26,760 bases of DNA, taken from Thauera sp. UBA6194. Its GTDB lineage: Bacteria > Pseudomonadota > Gammaproteobacteria > Burkholderiales > Rhodocyclaceae. Below, piece after piece: positions 1 to 8,275 of the stretch. Position 1 is the first letter of the stretch, and every line of letters begins with the position of its first letter. Location: the NCBI GenBank assembly GCA_002422685.1, contig DITC01000063.1, positions 21,837 through 48,596 of the forward strand, given 5' to 3'. Made by a program: the position numbers and the translations under genes. Below the pieces are notes generated by a model. The model was not told where the DNA came from. It saw only the letters and a program-made list of their open reading frames with translations, and ran no database searches.

Positions 1-16
1 CCCTTCACCCGCTCCA
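1..16 (+). tRNA. 3' end of a tRNA, probably tRNA-Gly (partial, cut by window edge)
   Basis: The first 16 bases read as the 3' end of a tRNA: CCCTT (end of the T-arm), CACCCGC (3' half of a 7 bp acceptor stem), discriminator T, then CCA at 14-16. The implied 5' acceptor GCGGGTG and discriminator U fit bacterial tRNA-Gly. A terminator hairpin follows 17 bases later. The anticodon lies outside the window, so the isoacceptor (UCC is my guess) cannot be confirmed. Confidence 0.65.
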
Positions 17-33
17 CCGCATCAAGGCATTCA

Positions 34-61
34 GGCCAGCTCCCAGGGGGCTGGCCTTTTT
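34..61 (+). terminator. Rho-independent terminator after the tRNA
   Basis: Perfect 7 bp inverted repeat GGCCAGC (34-40) and GCTGGCC (50-56) with a 9-base loop, followed at once by TTTTT (57-61). This is a classic intrinsic terminator on the plus strand and would end the tRNA transcript entering from the left. It also separates that transcript from the minus-strand dadR gene. Confidence 0.85.
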
Positions 62-98
62 GTTGGTGCCTCCCCTGCGCCCGTCGGCAGGGCCCCGC

Positions 99-566
99 TC
101 ACACCTCGGGCGGCAGATACAGGCTCTCCTTGACCTCCTCCATCACCACGTAGCTGCGCGACTCGGTGGCCGAAGGCAGCTTGAGCAGGATGTTGCCGAG
201 CAGCCGCCGATAGTCACCCATCTCGGCCAGTCGCGCCTTGATCAGGTAATCGAAATCGCCCGAGACGAGGTGACACTCCATCACCTCGGGTACGTAGGCG
301 AGCTCCTTTTTCACCCGGTCGAAGGCCTCGTTCGATTTGGCCGACAGCTTGAGCTCGACGAACACGAGCAGCGGCCGCCCGAGCGCATGCGGATCGACCC
401 GAGCGTGGTAGCCGGTGATCACGCCCTCGCGCTCCATGCGGCGCACGCGCTCGGTGCACGGCGTGGCCGAAAGCCCCACGCGCTGGGCCAGTTCGGTCAT
501 CGAAAGGCGCCCGTCCTTCTGCAAAAGATCGAGTATTTTCAGGTCGATACGGTCGAGTTCGCGCAT
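99..566 (-). CDS. dadR: Lrp/AsnC-family transcriptional regulator, probably DadR
   Basis: 155 residues, full length for an Lrp/AsnC regulator. An N-terminal winged helix-turn-helix (about residues 5-60, with the LSMTELAQRVGLS segment at 21-33) is followed by a C-terminal RAM ligand-binding and oligomerisation domain (about 70-148, including the VSGDFDYLI stretch). Such proteins form octamers or higher assemblies and sense amino acids. The gene is divergent from dadA-dadX with 134 bp between the starts. In Pseudomonas the Lrp-type DadR activates dadAX in response to alanine, so a local activator role is inferred from position. It could instead be a paralogous Lrp. The ATG at 566 puts the first helix in the usual place. 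Confidence 0.88.
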   Translation of the reverse strand: MRELDRIDLKILDLLQKDGRLSMTELAQRVGLSATPCTERVRRMEREGVITGYHARVDPHALGRPLLVFVELKLSAKSNEAFDRVKKELAYVPEVMECHLVSGDFDYLIKARLAEMGDYRRLLGNILLKLPSATESRSYVVMEEVKESLYLPPEV

Positions 567-700
567 TTCACTGGTCTGTCTGAAAAAGGCAGGCTTATCT
601 TAGAGGCTTTCTCCAACTTATGCCTTTAAATAAGTGGTTTCCTCTAGCAAAGCATCCATAAACTGCCCGCATTCCACACTAATTGGGCAGGAGACAAGAG
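567..700. promoter_or_regulatory. Divergent dadR/dadA regulatory region
   Basis: A 134 bp intergenic region between divergent starts, more AT-rich than its surroundings around 590-660. It holds an inverted repeat TAGAGG (601-606) / CCTCTA (641-646) and several TTAT/ATAAG runs, the kind of degenerate AT-rich sequence that Lrp proteins bind. I cannot place -35/-10 boxes with confidence. The dadA ribosome binding site GGAG lies at 690-693. Confidence 0.45.
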
Positions 701-2026
701 ATGCACGTAATCGTACTCGGCAGCGGCGTGATCGGCACCACCACCGCCTGGTATCTGGCCCAGCAGGGCGCACGCGTCACGGTGATCGACCGCCAGCCGG
801 GTGCTGCGCTCGAGACCAGCTACGCCAACGCGGGGCAGGTCTCCCCCGGCTACTCCACGCCCTGGGCCGCGCCGGGCATTCCGCTCAAGGCGCTTAAGTG
901 GCTGTTTCAGCGCCACGCGCCGCTCGCGATCCGCGCCGACGGCAGCCTGTTCCAGCTGCGCTGGATGATGCAGATGCTGGGCAACTGCTCGAGCGCACGT
1001 TACGCGGTGAACAAGGAGCGCATGATGCGCGTATCCGAGTACAGCCGCGACTGCCTGCGCAGCCTGCGCGAGGACACCGGCCTGCACTATGAAGAACGCA
1101 GCCGCGGCACGCTGCAACTGTTCCGCACCCAGGCCCAGCTCGACGCCGCAGCGCGCGACATCGCCGTGCTGGAAGAGTGCGGCGTGCCCTACGAGCTGCT
1201 CACCGGCGCTGCGCTCGCGCAGGCCGAGCCCGCGCTCGCGCATCGGCCCGGCCAGCTCGCCGGCGGCCTGCGTCTGCCGAACGACGAAACCGGCGACTGC
1301 CAGCTCTTCACCACCCGGCTCGCGCAGATGGCGCAGGATGCCGGCGTGCGCTTCCGCTATGGCGTGGAAGTGCGCGAACTCGTGCAGCAGGGCGGACACA
1401 TCACCGGCGTGCGCATCGCCGCCAACGGTGTCGAGGACGAGGTGCTGAGCGCAGATCGCTACGTGCTCGCCTTCGGCAGCTATTCGCGCCCGATGGCCGC
1501 CAGCCTCGGCCTGGCGCTGCCGATCTATCCGGTCAAGGGCTATTCGTTGACCATCCCGCTCACCGATGCCACGCGCGCTCCGGTGTCGACCGTGCTCGAC
1601 GAGACCTACAAGGTTGCGGTGACGCGCTTCGACGACCGTATCCGCGTCGGCGGCATGGCCGAACTCGGCGGCTTCGACCTGCGTCTCAACCCGCGCCGGC
1701 GCGAAACCCTGGAAATGGTCGTGAGCGACCTGTTCCCCGCCAGCGGCGCCGTGGAGCAGGCCGAATTCTGGACCGGCCTGCGGCCGATGACGCCCGACTC
1801 GACGCCGATCATCGGCGCCACCCGCTACCCCGAGCTGTTCCTCAACACCGGCCACGGCACGCTGGGCTGGACCATGGCCTGCGGCGCGGGGCAGCTGATC
1901 GCCGATCTCGTGACCGAACGCCAGCCCGCGATCCGCCACGACGACTTGGGGATTGCGCGTTACCAGCAGGGCGGCGCCAACGCCGGCACACCACGCAAGG
2001 CGCACACCAAGCTCGGTACAGCCTGA
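701..2026 (+). CDS. dadA: D-amino acid dehydrogenase small subunit DadA
   Basis: 441 residues, close to the 432 of E. coli DadA. This FAD-dependent inner-membrane-associated enzyme oxidises D-alanine and other D-amino acids to 2-oxo acids and ammonia and passes electrons to the respiratory quinone pool. The N-terminal Rossmann motif GSGVIG (residues 7-12) starts the dinucleotide-binding fold. The YANAGQVSPGYSTPWAAPG region is typical of DadA, and the C-terminal GHGTLGWTMACG segment is the second FAD contact of the DAO family. ATG 701 was chosen because GGAG sits 7 bases upstream and the FAD fold begins immediately; a TTG 18 bases earlier is in frame but has no better site. It forms a catabolic unit with the racemase gene 72 bp downstream. 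Confidence 0.95.
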   Translation: MHVIVLGSGVIGTTTAWYLAQQGARVTVIDRQPGAALETSYANAGQVSPGYSTPWAAPGIPLKALKWLFQRHAPLAIRADGSLFQLRWMMQMLGNCSSARYAVNKERMMRVSEYSRDCLRSLREDTGLHYEERSRGTLQLFRTQAQLDAAARDIAVLEECGVPYELLTGAALAQAEPALAHRPGQLAGGLRLPNDETGDCQLFTTRLAQMAQDAGVRFRYGVEVRELVQQGGHITGVRIAANGVEDEVLSADRYVLAFGSYSRPMAASLGLALPIYPVKGYSLTIPLTDATRAPVSTVLDETYKVAVTRFDDRIRVGGMAELGGFDLRLNPRRRETLEMVVSDLFPASGAVEQAEFWTGLRPMTPDSTPIIGATRYPELFLNTGHGTLGWTMACGAGQLIADLVTERQPAIRHDDLGIARYQQGGANAGTPRKAHTKLGTA

Positions 2027-2098
2027 GCCTTGCGCGTACGCCATTGCGGTCACGCGGGTTTCGCAGCACCATTTCGACCTATTCGACCGGAAGCCGCC

Positions 2099-3160
2099 AT
2101 GCGACCCGCACGCGCCCTCATCGACCTCGCCGCCCTGCGCCACAACTACCGCCTCGCCCGTCGGATGCACGGCGGACGGGCGCTGGCCGTCATCAAGGCA
2201 AACGCCTATGGTCACGGCGCGGTGCGCTGCGCCCAGGCACTACAGGATGAAGCGGACGGCTTCGCGGTCGCATTTCTGGAAGAAGCGCTCGTGCTGCGCG
2301 AAGCCGGTATCCGCGCGCCGATCCTGGTGCTCGAGGGCGTGTTCGACGCCGCCGAGCTTGAACGGGCGGCCGCGCACGCGCTCTGGATCGTCGTGCATCA
2401 CGAAGCGCAGCTACGCATGCTGGAGACGACACCGCTCGCCCAGCCGGTAAACGTGTGGCTCAAGGTGAACTCGGGCATGAACCGCGCCGGCTTCATGCCC
2501 GACGCCACACCCGCGGCCTGGTCGCGCCTGAAAGCCTGTGCGCAGGTGCGTGACATCAACCTGATGACGCACTTCGCCCGCGCTGACGAGCCTGATGTGG
2601 ACACCACGCTGGCCCAGGTCGCGCGCTTCGATGCGGCAACGGCCGGCCTGCCCGGTGCGCGCAGCCTGGCCAACTCGGCCGGCATCCTCGCCTGGCCGCA
2701 GGCCCGGCGCGACTGGGCGCGCCCCGGCATCCTGCTCTACGGTGCCGACCCGCTGCCGGACGACACGCATGGCCTGCGCGCAGTGATGACGCTCGAGAGC
2801 GCGGTCATGGCGGTGCGTGAAATCGCCACCGGCGAAGCGCTCGGCTACGGCGGCCGCTTCATCGCGCAACGGCCGACGCGGGTCGGACTGGTGGCGATGG
2901 GCTACGCAGACGGCTACCCGCGCACCGTCTCCGACGGCACCCCGGTCGGGCTGGCGGGTGGCGCCACGCACATCATCGGACGCGTCTCCATGGATATGCT
3001 GACAATCGACCTGAGCGATCACCCCGAGGCCGGCATCGGCAGCCGGGTGGAGCTATGGGGTGACGTGGTGCCAGTCAATCGCGTTGCCGCGGCGGCGGGC
3101 ACGATCGCTTACGAGCTGCTGTGTAACGTCAAGCGCGTGCGCTTCGAGCACCGCGACTGA
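2099..3160 (+). CDS. dadX: Alanine racemase, catabolic (DadX/Alr)
   Basis: 353 residues, the normal length for a PLP-dependent alanine racemase. The PLP lysine is Lys33 in AVIKANAYGHG (residues 30-40), and the second catalytic base is Tyr250 in GYGGRF. The TIM-barrel N-terminal domain and C-terminal beta domain are both complete. The enzyme interconverts L- and D-alanine. Next to dadA it would feed L-alanine into DadA oxidation, the dadX arrangement of enterobacteria and pseudomonads. It might also be the only racemase and so supply D-alanine for peptidoglycan, in which case alr would be the better name. ATG 2099 begins the protein close to the first conserved strand; the frame stays open upstream but without homology. 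Confidence 0.94.
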   Translation: MRPARALIDLAALRHNYRLARRMHGGRALAVIKANAYGHGAVRCAQALQDEADGFAVAFLEEALVLREAGIRAPILVLEGVFDAAELERAAAHALWIVVHHEAQLRMLETTPLAQPVNVWLKVNSGMNRAGFMPDATPAAWSRLKACAQVRDINLMTHFARADEPDVDTTLAQVARFDAATAGLPGARSLANSAGILAWPQARRDWARPGILLYGADPLPDDTHGLRAVMTLESAVMAVREIATGEALGYGGRFIAQRPTRVGLVAMGYADGYPRTVSDGTPVGLAGGATHIIGRVSMDMLTIDLSDHPEAGIGSRVELWGDVVPVNRVAAAAGTIAYELLCNVKRVRFEHRD

Positions 3161-3204
3161 GCAGCAACTGATCAACGCCGCCGCTTGGCGCAGCGGCCAC
3201 CGCC

Positions 3205-3222
3205 CCCGCGCCGTAGCGCGGG
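3205..3222. terminator. Hairpin between convergent dadX and ccmI
   Basis: Perfect 7 bp inverted repeat CCCGCGC / GCGCGGG around a CGTA loop, lying in the 84 bp between the dadX and ccmI stop codons. No T-tract follows on either strand, so it is at best a weak or Rho-assisted bidirectional terminator. Confidence 0.4.
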
Positions 3223-3244
3223 CAGAGGTCGCCGTCGGCCTGGG

Positions 3245-4471
3245 TCATTCCCGGACGCGGTCGATCACCACTGTGACGCCTTCGGCATCCGGGCTCACCG
3301 GTGCGCTCGCGCCCTCCAGGTCGCCACTGCGCGCCGTGGCGTCGCCGCCCTTGGCCACCCGGGCGGCGATGACCACCCGTTCGGGCACTTCGGTATTGCC
3401 CATGATCAGCCGCTCACCATCGAAGCTGAACGCGAGCGGCAGCTCGCCGCCGGTGAAGCGCAAGGCCGCGAGCGGCGGCCCGCCAGCCTCGCTGCGCACG
3501 AACACGAACACCACGTCGTCGGCCGCAACCCGTTCCGCCAGCGCGCCATCGAGCTCGAGCCTGCCCGACACCTTGAGCTCCGACTGCGCCGGCACCGCGG
3601 CTGCAAGACCTTCGTTCTCGCCCAGGGGCTGCATGCCCGCCTTGGCGCGTGCATCGTTGATGCTGGCCCGCACGCCCTCGGCAGACGGGTCGCCCGCGGG
3701 GATCTGCGCCAGGATGCGTTCCCAGTAACCCACCGCGCCCGCGAAATCGTTGCGCTGGTAGGCCGCAGTGCCCGCCAGCGCGAGCGCCTTGGGGTGGCCG
3801 GGCGACACCTGCAGTGCGCGCTGCACGAGCTCTTCGGCCTTGCCGCCAAAACCCTCCATGGCGGCGACGACATCGGCCCAGTCGGACAGCACGTTCGGGT
3901 TGTCGGGCACCACGCGGTCGAGCTGTGCGTAGGCCGTGGCGGCCTTGGGGTAGTCCTGCAGGATCAGGTAAGTGCGCGCGAGCATGGCCCAACCCTCGGC
4001 GTTGTCGGGCTCTTCCTTCAAGCGCGCCTCGAGCGAGCCGACCATGTCCTGCACCTGGTCCTGCGTGAAGCCTTGCTGAGTGGCGAGGTTTTCCGGGTTC
4101 AGCGCATCCGGTTCGCCAATCGTCAGGTACGCGCCCACGGCCGCAAGAGGAATGCTCAGGGCCACCGCAGCGGCCCAGACACGGCTCGGGCGCGTGTCGG
4201 CGGCCTCCGCGGCTTCGGCTGCGGCCTCACCCTCTTCGAGCGCACGGCGCTCGAGCTCTTCACGGCTGCGGGCATGGCTGGCGGCGTCGATCTGACCGGT
4301 GGCGAGCTCGGCGTCGAGCTCGGCGAGCTGCTCACGCAGCACCTTGAGCGCCATCGTGCTCTGGCGCGCCTCCTCGCGGCGCCGATGCGCGCCCACGCCG
4401 AGCAGGGGAGGCAGAACCAATAGCAGCGCGCCGGCCACGAGCAGGCCGGCAAAAATGATGAAGAAGGTCAC
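3245..4471 (-). CDS. ccmI: Cytochrome c maturation protein CcmI
   Basis: 408 residues. Two N-terminal membrane segments (about 2-24, and a second around 95-120 in WAAAVALSIPLAAVGAYLTI) enclose a charged, coiled-coil-prone loop (about 28-92). A periplasmic TPR region follows (about 135-270, with AEGWAMLARTYLILQDYPKA and equivalent helices) and then a C-terminal beta-rich domain. CcmI is the chaperone that holds apocytochrome c C-termini and presents them to the CcmFH haem ligation complex. In E. coli this protein is fused to the CcmH thioredoxin-like domain; here the two are separate, as is usual outside enterobacteria. The GTG start overlaps the ccmH stop as GTGA, with CGGAG upstream. Last gene of the ccm operon. 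Confidence 0.9.
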   Translation of the reverse strand: MTFFIIFAGLLVAGALLLVLPPLLGVGAHRRREEARQSTMALKVLREQLAELDAELATGQIDAASHARSREELERRALEEGEAAAEAAEAADTRPSRVWAAAVALSIPLAAVGAYLTIGEPDALNPENLATQQGFTQDQVQDMVGSLEARLKEEPDNAEGWAMLARTYLILQDYPKAATAYAQLDRVVPDNPNVLSDWADVVAAMEGFGGKAEELVQRALQVSPGHPKALALAGTAAYQRNDFAGAVGYWERILAQIPAGDPSAEGVRASINDARAKAGMQPLGENEGLAAAVPAQSELKVSGRLELDGALAERVAADDVVFVFVRSEAGGPPLAALRFTGGELPLAFSFDGERLIMGNTEVPERVVIAARVAKGGDATARSGDLEGASAPVSPDAEGVTVVIDRVRE

Positions 4472-5019
4472 GAACGGGACTCCGGAGATTCGGTTTCTTG
4501 CGCGCCGGCGCTATCGAGCAACGCACGCGCACGCGCGCGGTCAGTGGCCGACAGGCCCTTGTCGGCGGCGACTTCCACGCTGCGCCGACGCAGGCGGTAG
4601 GCCAGCCAGCCCGCACCCCCGAACAGCAGCACCGCAGGGCCCAGCCACAGCAGCAGGGTGCTCGCCTTGAAGGGCGGCTCATAGAGCACGAAGTCGCCGT
4701 AGCGCTCGACGAGGTAGTCGACGACATCGTCCTTGTTCTTGCCCGCGGCGAGCTGCTCGCGCACCTGGTTGCGCAGGTCGACCGCGAGCGGCGCGTTCGA
4801 TTCGGCGATCGACTGGTTCTGGCACACGAGGCAACGCAGCTTGTGCGACAACTCCATCGCATCGGCTTCGAGCTGCGGGTCGGCCGCAACGGCCTCGGCA
4901 ACCTCCGGTTCGGGCTCGGCGGCAACGCCAGGCACCGGTACGAAGACGGTCGCGGCAAGGCCGAGCGCAAGCGCTGCAAGCAGGCGCCGCGTGGCGGGGT
5001 GGGCGCGATCAACCGGCAC
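4468..5019 (-). CDS. ccmH: Cytochrome c maturation protein CcmH
   Basis: 183 residues. An N-terminal signal or anchor (about 10-33) precedes the redox motif LRCLVCQNQS, with Cys63 and Cys66 in the family-defining RCxxCQNQ context. A periplasmic three-helix bundle and a membrane span at about 120-142 follow. CcmH reduces the CXXCH thiols of apocytochromes so haem can be attached, working with CcmG and CcmF. The GTG at 5019 is the likely start because GAGGAG lies 7 bases upstream. The gene overlaps the end of ccmG by 11 bases and the start of ccmI by 4, so the three are translationally coupled. A start further in would shorten the signal segment. Confidence 0.92.
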   Translation of the reverse strand: MPVDRAHPATRRLLAALALGLAATVFVPVPGVAAEPEPEVAEAVAADPQLEADAMELSHKLRCLVCQNQSIAESNAPLAVDLRNQVREQLAAGKNKDDVVDYLVERYGDFVLYEPPFKASTLLLWLGPAVLLFGGAGWLAYRLRRRSVEVAADKGLSATDRARARALLDSAGAQETESPESRS

Positions 5020-5602
5020 GGCGCAACTCCTCGATCTTCGGCATCAGCACGTTCTGCAGCGAATCGGGCGTAATCGGGCCGATGTGCTTGTAGCGGATGC
5101 GGCCTTCGCGATCGATGAGGAAGGTTTCGGGCACGCCGTACACGCCGAAGTCGATGCCCACGCGACCGTCGATGTCCATGACCGAGACCTGGTAAGGATC
5201 GCCGTGGTCGCTGAGCCAGCGCCGCGCGCGCTCGATCGCCATCGAGGTTTCCGCCTCGAGCGACAGGCCACGCGCGTTGATGGCACCGTCGCCACGCACT
5301 TCCTTGTAGTTGAGCCCGACCACCGGGACGACCTTGTCCCGCGCCATGCGCACCAGCAGCGGGTGCTCCTGGCGGCAGGCCACGCACCACGAAGCCCAGA
5401 CGTTGAGCAACCATACCTCGCCGCGCATCGACTCGAGCGTGAACTGCTGTTCGGGTGCGTCGAGCCGGGCGAGGCTGAACTTGGGCGCCGGCTTGTCGAT
5501 CAGCGGGGACGGCACTTCGCGCGGGTTCAGCGTGAGGCCAAAGGCGAGAAAGCCCGCAAGACCGAAAAAGAGCAGCAGGGGAACCAGAAACTTCGCTTTC
5601 AT
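5009..5602 (-). CDS. ccmG: Thiol:disulfide interchange protein CcmG/DsbE
   Basis: 197 residues. One N-terminal membrane anchor (about 5-24) leads to a periplasmic thioredoxin-like domain with the active site WCVAC (Trp72, Cys73, Cys76) and a typical cis-Pro region in YGVPETFLIDREG. CcmG passes reducing power from DsbD (or CcdA) to CcmH and apocytochrome c during haem ligation. The ATG at 5602 matches the normal short cytoplasmic end; a GTG seven codons upstream is in frame but would lie inside the ccmF stop region. It sits between ccmF (21 bp gap) and ccmH (11 bp overlap), the conserved order of system I operons. Confidence 0.93.
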   Translation of the reverse strand: MKAKFLVPLLLFFGLAGFLAFGLTLNPREVPSPLIDKPAPKFSLARLDAPEQQFTLESMRGEVWLLNVWASWCVACRQEHPLLVRMARDKVVPVVGLNYKEVRGDGAINARGLSLEAETSMAIERARRWLSDHGDPYQVSVMDIDGRVGIDFGVYGVPETFLIDREGRIRYKHIGPITPDSLQNVLMPKIEELRRAG

Positions 5603-5623
5603 GAAAGTCCTTGCAGGTCGCAC

Positions 5624-7606
5624 TCAGGCCGAAGCGGCAACGCGCCGCCCGCTCGCCACGGCCGCATCGCGTGCGGCCATGCGACGGTAGCGGACGTCGG
5701 CAGCGGCGAAGATGCCGCCCAGCGCCATCAGCAGACACCCCATCCAGATCCAGCTGATGAAGGGTTTGTAGTAAAGGCTGACGATCCAGGCCCCATCGTC
5801 GAGCTGCTCGCCAAGCGACACATAGACGTCACGGAAGGGGCCGATATTGAGCGAGGCTTCGGTCATCGGCATGCCCTGCGCCCAGTACAGCCGCTTCTCC
5901 GGCGTGAGCATGTCGAGCACCTTGCCGTCGCGGCTGAGCTCGATCTGGCCGCGCGCGGCATCGTAGTTCGCGCCCTGCGCCTCGACGGCGCCGCGGAACA
6001 CGAAGGTGTAGCCGGCGAGCTCGGCACGCTGACCTTCCTTCATCTTCACGTCGAGATGGCGGTCGAGGCTGCCGACCATGGTCACGCCGATGATGAACAC
6101 GCCGATGCCGAGGTGTGCGAGCCACATGCCCCACCACGACGCGGTGATCGAGCGCAGACGGGACGACGCCGACGCCCCCGCGCGCTCCTTGAGCCGCCCC
6201 ACGAGCAGCTGAATGCTGGCCAGCACCACCCAGGCCGCAAGCGACAGCCCCAGCACCGTGCGCCAGGTCACGTGATCGACCGCGAACGCGACCCCCACGC
6301 CGATGAGCACACTGGCGATGAAGGCCGGCGCGACCTTGCGCACGGCCGCGACCAGGTCGTCGTCCTTCCAGCGCAGGAAGGGACCGAACATCATCAGCAC
6401 CACCACCGGCGTCATCAGCGGCACGAACACCGCCTCGAAGTAGGGCGGGCCGACCGAGATCTTGCCGAGGTTGAGCGCGTCGAGGAAGAGCGGATAGAGG
6501 GTGCCGAGCAGCACCGAGGCCGAAGCCACGGTGAGCAGCACGTTGTTGCCGAGCAGGGCGGTCTCACGCGACACCAGGCCGAAGCTGCCGCCGCCCATGA
6601 GCTTGTTGGCGCGCATCGCATACAGCAGCAGCGAGGCGCCGATCACGATCACGAGCAGCGCGAGGATGTAGAGGCCGCGCTTGGGGTCGGTGGCGAAGGC
6701 ATGCACGCTGGTGATGACGCCCGAGCGCACCAGGAAGGTGCCGAGCAGGGACAGCGAGAAGGCGCCGATTGCCAGCAGCACGGTCCAGCTGCGGAAGGCG
6801 CCGCGTTTTTCGGTGACTGCGAGCGAGTGCATGAGCGCGGTGCCGAGCAGCCAGGGCATGAACGAGGCGTTCTCAACCGGATCCCAGAACCACCAGCCGC
6901 CCCAGCCGAGCTCGTAGTAGGCCCAGCCCGAACCGACCGCGATGCCGGCGGTCAGGAACACCCAGGCCACCGTGGTCCAGGGTCGCGACCAGCGCGCCCA
7001 CGCGGCATCCAGTCGTCCCGAGAGCAGCGCCGCGATCGCGAACGCGAACGCGACCGAAAACCCGACGTAGCCCATGTAGAGCAGCGGCGGGTGGATGATC
7101 ATGCCCGGGTCCTGCAGCAGCGGGTTCAGGTCACGGCCCTCGCCCGCGCCCGGCAGCAGACGCTCGAACGGGTTGGAGGTGACCAGCGTGAACGAGATGA
7201 AGCCGGCGCTGACCAGGCCCAGCACGCCGAGCACGCGGGCCATGAAGGCTTCGGGCAGATGACGCGAGAAGACCGTCACCGCGACCGTCCACAGCGACAG
7301 CGACATCGCCCACAGCAGCAGCGAGCCTTCGTGGTTGCCCCACACGCCGGTGATCTTGTACATCAGCGGCGTGGCGCTGTGCGAGTTGGTCGCGGCGAGC
7401 TCGACGGAGAAGTCGCTGGTGATGAAGGCCCAGGTCAGGCAGGCATAGCTGAACAGGATGAAGAAGAACTGCCCCTGAGCCGCCGGTCGGCCGACCGCCA
7501 TCAGCGCCATGCTGTTGCGCTGCGCGCCCACGAGCGGCACCACCGCCTGCACCAGCGACAGGACGAGAGCGAGGATCAGGGCGAAATGTCCGAGTTCTGG
7601 GATCAT
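5624..7606 (-). CDS. ccmF: Haem lyase subunit CcmF
   Basis: 660 residues, full length for CcmF, with about 14-15 hydrophobic segments spread along the chain. The tryptophan-rich WWD haem-handling motif WGGWWFWDPVENASF lies near residues 230-245, and conserved periplasmic histidines flank it. CcmF takes haem from holo-CcmE and ligates it to reduced CXXCH motifs together with CcmH and CcmI. A large periplasmic loop near the C-terminus (about residues 500-620, including the MTEASLNIGPFRDVYVSLGE stretch) is typical. The ATG at 7606 begins one base after the ccmE stop codon. Nothing suggests truncation or a frameshift. Confidence 0.96.
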   Translation of the reverse strand: MIPELGHFALILALVLSLVQAVVPLVGAQRNSMALMAVGRPAAQGQFFFILFSYACLTWAFITSDFSVELAATNSHSATPLMYKITGVWGNHEGSLLLWAMSLSLWTVAVTVFSRHLPEAFMARVLGVLGLVSAGFISFTLVTSNPFERLLPGAGEGRDLNPLLQDPGMIIHPPLLYMGYVGFSVAFAFAIAALLSGRLDAAWARWSRPWTTVAWVFLTAGIAVGSGWAYYELGWGGWWFWDPVENASFMPWLLGTALMHSLAVTEKRGAFRSWTVLLAIGAFSLSLLGTFLVRSGVITSVHAFATDPKRGLYILALLVIVIGASLLLYAMRANKLMGGGSFGLVSRETALLGNNVLLTVASASVLLGTLYPLFLDALNLGKISVGPPYFEAVFVPLMTPVVVLMMFGPFLRWKDDDLVAAVRKVAPAFIASVLIGVGVAFAVDHVTWRTVLGLSLAAWVVLASIQLLVGRLKERAGASASSRLRSITASWWGMWLAHLGIGVFIIGVTMVGSLDRHLDVKMKEGQRAELAGYTFVFRGAVEAQGANYDAARGQIELSRDGKVLDMLTPEKRLYWAQGMPMTEASLNIGPFRDVYVSLGEQLDDGAWIVSLYYKPFISWIWMGCLLMALGGIFAAADVRYRRMAARDAAVASGRRVAASA

Positions 7607-7607
7607 G

Positions 7608-8051
7608 TCACTGGCTCAGTGTCTTCGCGGCCTGCTGTGCCTGCTCCACGGCGTGGGCGGCTTCGGGCGGCATGTAGTTTTCATCGTGCTTGGCGAGCAC
7701 CTCGGAAGCCTGGAACACGCCGGCCTCGAGCTTGCCCTGCACGACCGCGCCCTTGCCTTCCTTGAACAGGTCGGGCAGCGTGCCCTTGTAGGTCACCGGG
7801 ATGACCTTGGCGGTGTCGGTGATCGCAAAGCGCACGGTCACGCCATCGGCCTCGCGCGCGATCGAGCCGTCCTCGACCATGCCGCCGATGCGGAAGGTCT
7901 TGCCCACCGGCGCCTTGCCTTCGGCGACCTCGGAGGGGGTGTGGAAGAACACGAGATTCTGCTGGAAGGCGCTCAGCACGAGGGCCACCGCGGCGATGAG
8001 CAGGGCCACGCCGCCACCGACGAGCATCAGACGCTTGCTACGGGCTTTCAT
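7608..8051 (-). CDS. ccmE: Periplasmic haem chaperone CcmE
   Basis: 147 residues. One N-terminal anchor (about 8-28) is followed by an OB-fold periplasmic domain. The covalent haem-binding histidine is His122 in KHDENYMPPE, with the conserved Tyr126. CcmE receives haem from CcmC at the outer face of the membrane, holds it through the histidine, and delivers it to CcmF. The start overlaps the ccmD stop as ATGA. The C-terminal tail beyond the haem motif is short and Ala/Gln-rich, as is common in the family. Confidence 0.96.
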   Translation of the reverse strand: MKARSKRLMLVGGGVALLIAAVALVLSAFQQNLVFFHTPSEVAEGKAPVGKTFRIGGMVEDGSIAREADGVTVRFAITDTAKVIPVTYKGTLPDLFKEGKGAVVQGKLEAGVFQASEVLAKHDENYMPPEAAHAVEQAQQAAKTLSQ

Positions 8052-8275
8052 TGTTCCGACTCCATGGCGGGCGCGAAGCCATCGCCGTTACGCTTCAGTA
8101 AATCCTTGCCAACCGCCCGTCGCCAGCGCAACAGACGGACAACCGTGTCCTTCCGACGCTGAAACACGAGCACGAGTTCCAGGGCGATCAACGCAAAGGT
8201 GAGGCCGTAGCTGCCCCAGACGAAAAAGGCCGCCCCTCCCATGTCCCAGAACGCCGACCAGCTTTCCCATTGCAT
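8048..8275 (-). CDS. ccmD: Haem exporter accessory protein CcmD
   Basis: 75 residues. One membrane span (about 20-40, GLTFALIALELVLVF) is followed by a basic cytoplasmic tail beginning QRRKDTVVRLLRWRR. CcmD is a small, poorly conserved protein that helps release holo-CcmE from the CcmABC complex. Identification rests on size, the single span followed by arginines, and its place between ccmC and ccmE. Its ATG overlaps the ccmC stop by one base (TGATG) and its stop overlaps the ccmE start. Confidence 0.85.
   Translation of the reverse strand: MQWESWSAFWDMGGAAFFVWGSYGLTFALIALELVLVFQRRKDTVVRLLRWRRAVGKDLLKRNGDGFAPAMESEQ

Noticed and set aside
644..2215. A 523-codon open frame on the minus strand opposite dadA
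   Set aside because: No domain is visible, and dadA on the plus strand accounts for the coding signal.
3161..3244. A canonical intrinsic terminator for dadX
   Set aside because: The hairpin at 3205-3222 has no T-tract in either direction, so it is listed only as a weak terminator candidate.
4733..7765. A 1010-codon open frame on the plus strand opposite ccmF/ccmG/ccmH
   Set aside because: It mirrors well-identified ccm genes, its translation is rich in Arg, His, Gln and Glu with no recognisable domain, and long antisense frames are expected at this GC content.
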